Shown: piece after piece, positions 63,686 through 64,000 of the stretch
Layout of the letters: each line of letters opens with the position of its first letter
Position numbering within the stretch: position 1 is the first letter of the stretch
Assembly (NCBI RefSeq): GCF_015207605.1
Contig: NZ_JADEWO010000009.1
Coordinates: 62,001 to 126,000, forward strand
Direction of reading: 5' to 3'
Length of the DNA stretch: 64,000 bases
Source of the DNA: Oculatella sp. LEGE 06141
GTDB taxonomy: Bacteria; Cyanobacteriota; Cyanobacteriia; Elainellales; Elainellaceae
Notes under the pieces: generated by a model
The model's database searches: none
What the model was told of the DNA's origin: nothing
What the model saw: only the letters and a program-made list of their open reading frames with translations
Made by a program: the position numbers and the translations under genes

Positions 63686-63774
63686 CGGAGAGGGAGGGAT
63701 TCGAACCCTCGGATACCCCTAAAGGCATCAACAGATTAGCAATCTGCCGCTTTCGACCACTCAGCCACCTCTCC
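63686..63774 (-). tRNA. trnS-GCT: tRNA-Ser (anticodon GCT), attachment site of the prophage
   Basis: On the minus strand GGAGAGGTGGCTGAGTGG...GGTTCGAATCCCTCCC-CTCTCC folds as a class II (long variable arm) tRNA; the anticodon loop CAGATT-GCT-AATCTG gives GCT for AGC/AGT codons. No CCA is encoded after the discriminator G. The 3' end faces the integrase gene, so prophage insertion here is likely. The left attachment copy is beyond the window. Confidence 0.95.
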
Positions 63775-63958
63775 AGGGTGACGAGAACCTATGATAGCAG
63801 ATAATCTCCTCGGTTCCACAGAGTAATTTAGCTTTCCCCACAGAAGATTTTTGGGAGGTAGAGCCGCTTCAACGGCACACTCAGCGTCATCTGCTGAAAT
63901 GGTCGTCTGCTTAGCAATACTTGATAGACTGGCAGAAGTCTCTCTAGGAGCAGCGATC

Positions 63959-64000
63959 GTGCCAGATATACCAACCCTAATTGCTGAATTTGCCTCTCCT
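63959..64000 (+). CDS. host gene, 5' end only
   Basis: Starting at GTG 63959 with AGGAG 8 bp upstream: VPDIPTLIAEFASP, runs off the window. Probably the first host gene beyond the prophage. Too short to identify. Confidence 0.35.
   Translation, partial: MPDIPTLIAEFASP

Overview
The window is most of a large contractile-tailed (Myoviridae-like) prophage in a cyanobacterium, plus a sliver of host chromosome at the right end. The host is inferred from the very frequent HIP1 octamer (GCGATCGC) and from cyanobacterial-type genes (Uma2, TumE-like). A tRNA-Ser(GCT) gene lies on the minus strand at 63686-63774. Its 3' end faces a tyrosine integrase (62442-63545) and an excisionase-like gene, so the right end of the prophage is attached there. 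The left end lies outside the window, which opens inside a tail-fibre gene.

Layout. Positions 1-32.2 kb are mainly minus-strand late genes, read right to left: ParB-like protein, head-cargo candidates, radical SAM enzyme, small and large terminase, portal, scaffold, capsid, neck genes, sheath, tube, tail chaperones with a likely programmed frameshift, tape measure, CIS-tube/LysM protein, a baseplate hub with two built-in wall hydrolases, spike, lysozyme, gp25, gpJ, gpI and fibre. A few plus-strand genes (HU, an AT-hook protein, a MuF-like protein) sit inside this block, along with an HNH gene. Upstream of these (27.7-32.6 kb) are a second tyrosine recombinase, small regulators and a TylF-type O-methyltransferase.

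Positions 32.7-39.7 kb form a plus-strand operon that is not ordinary phage equipment: small membrane proteins, two related FtsK/HerA-like ATPases (one fused to an M23 peptidase) and a membrane-anchored lytic transglycosylase. It resembles a minimal DNA-transfer apparatus. Positions 39.7-44.0 kb are an accessory island (HEPN-like, Uma2, winged-helix, TumE-type toxin pair). Positions 44.2-46.8 kb hold a minus-strand early operon and an operator-rich switch facing a plus-strand Cro/CI-type regulator. Positions 47-62.4 kb hold plus-strand early genes: two J-domain proteins, a broken SNase, PAS, replication-like proteins, AlkB and zinc-ribbon proteins. They are interrupted by a MITE and a TcmP/DUF5131 pair.

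Three genome-wide patterns tie the element together. (1) A 10-mer, CCCCTAGAAC/GTTCTAGGGG, occurs at 32 perfect copies by eye, in all frames and both orientations. (2) A 23-bp promoter-like motif with core TTGGACAAANCCCATAG stands upstream of most minus-strand operons. (3) A shared N-terminus, MASKGGSWKxGxF, is found on four otherwise unrelated proteins, one of them an ADP-ribosyltransferase; it looks like a capsid-loading tag. All assignments come from reading the sequence; no database search was possible.
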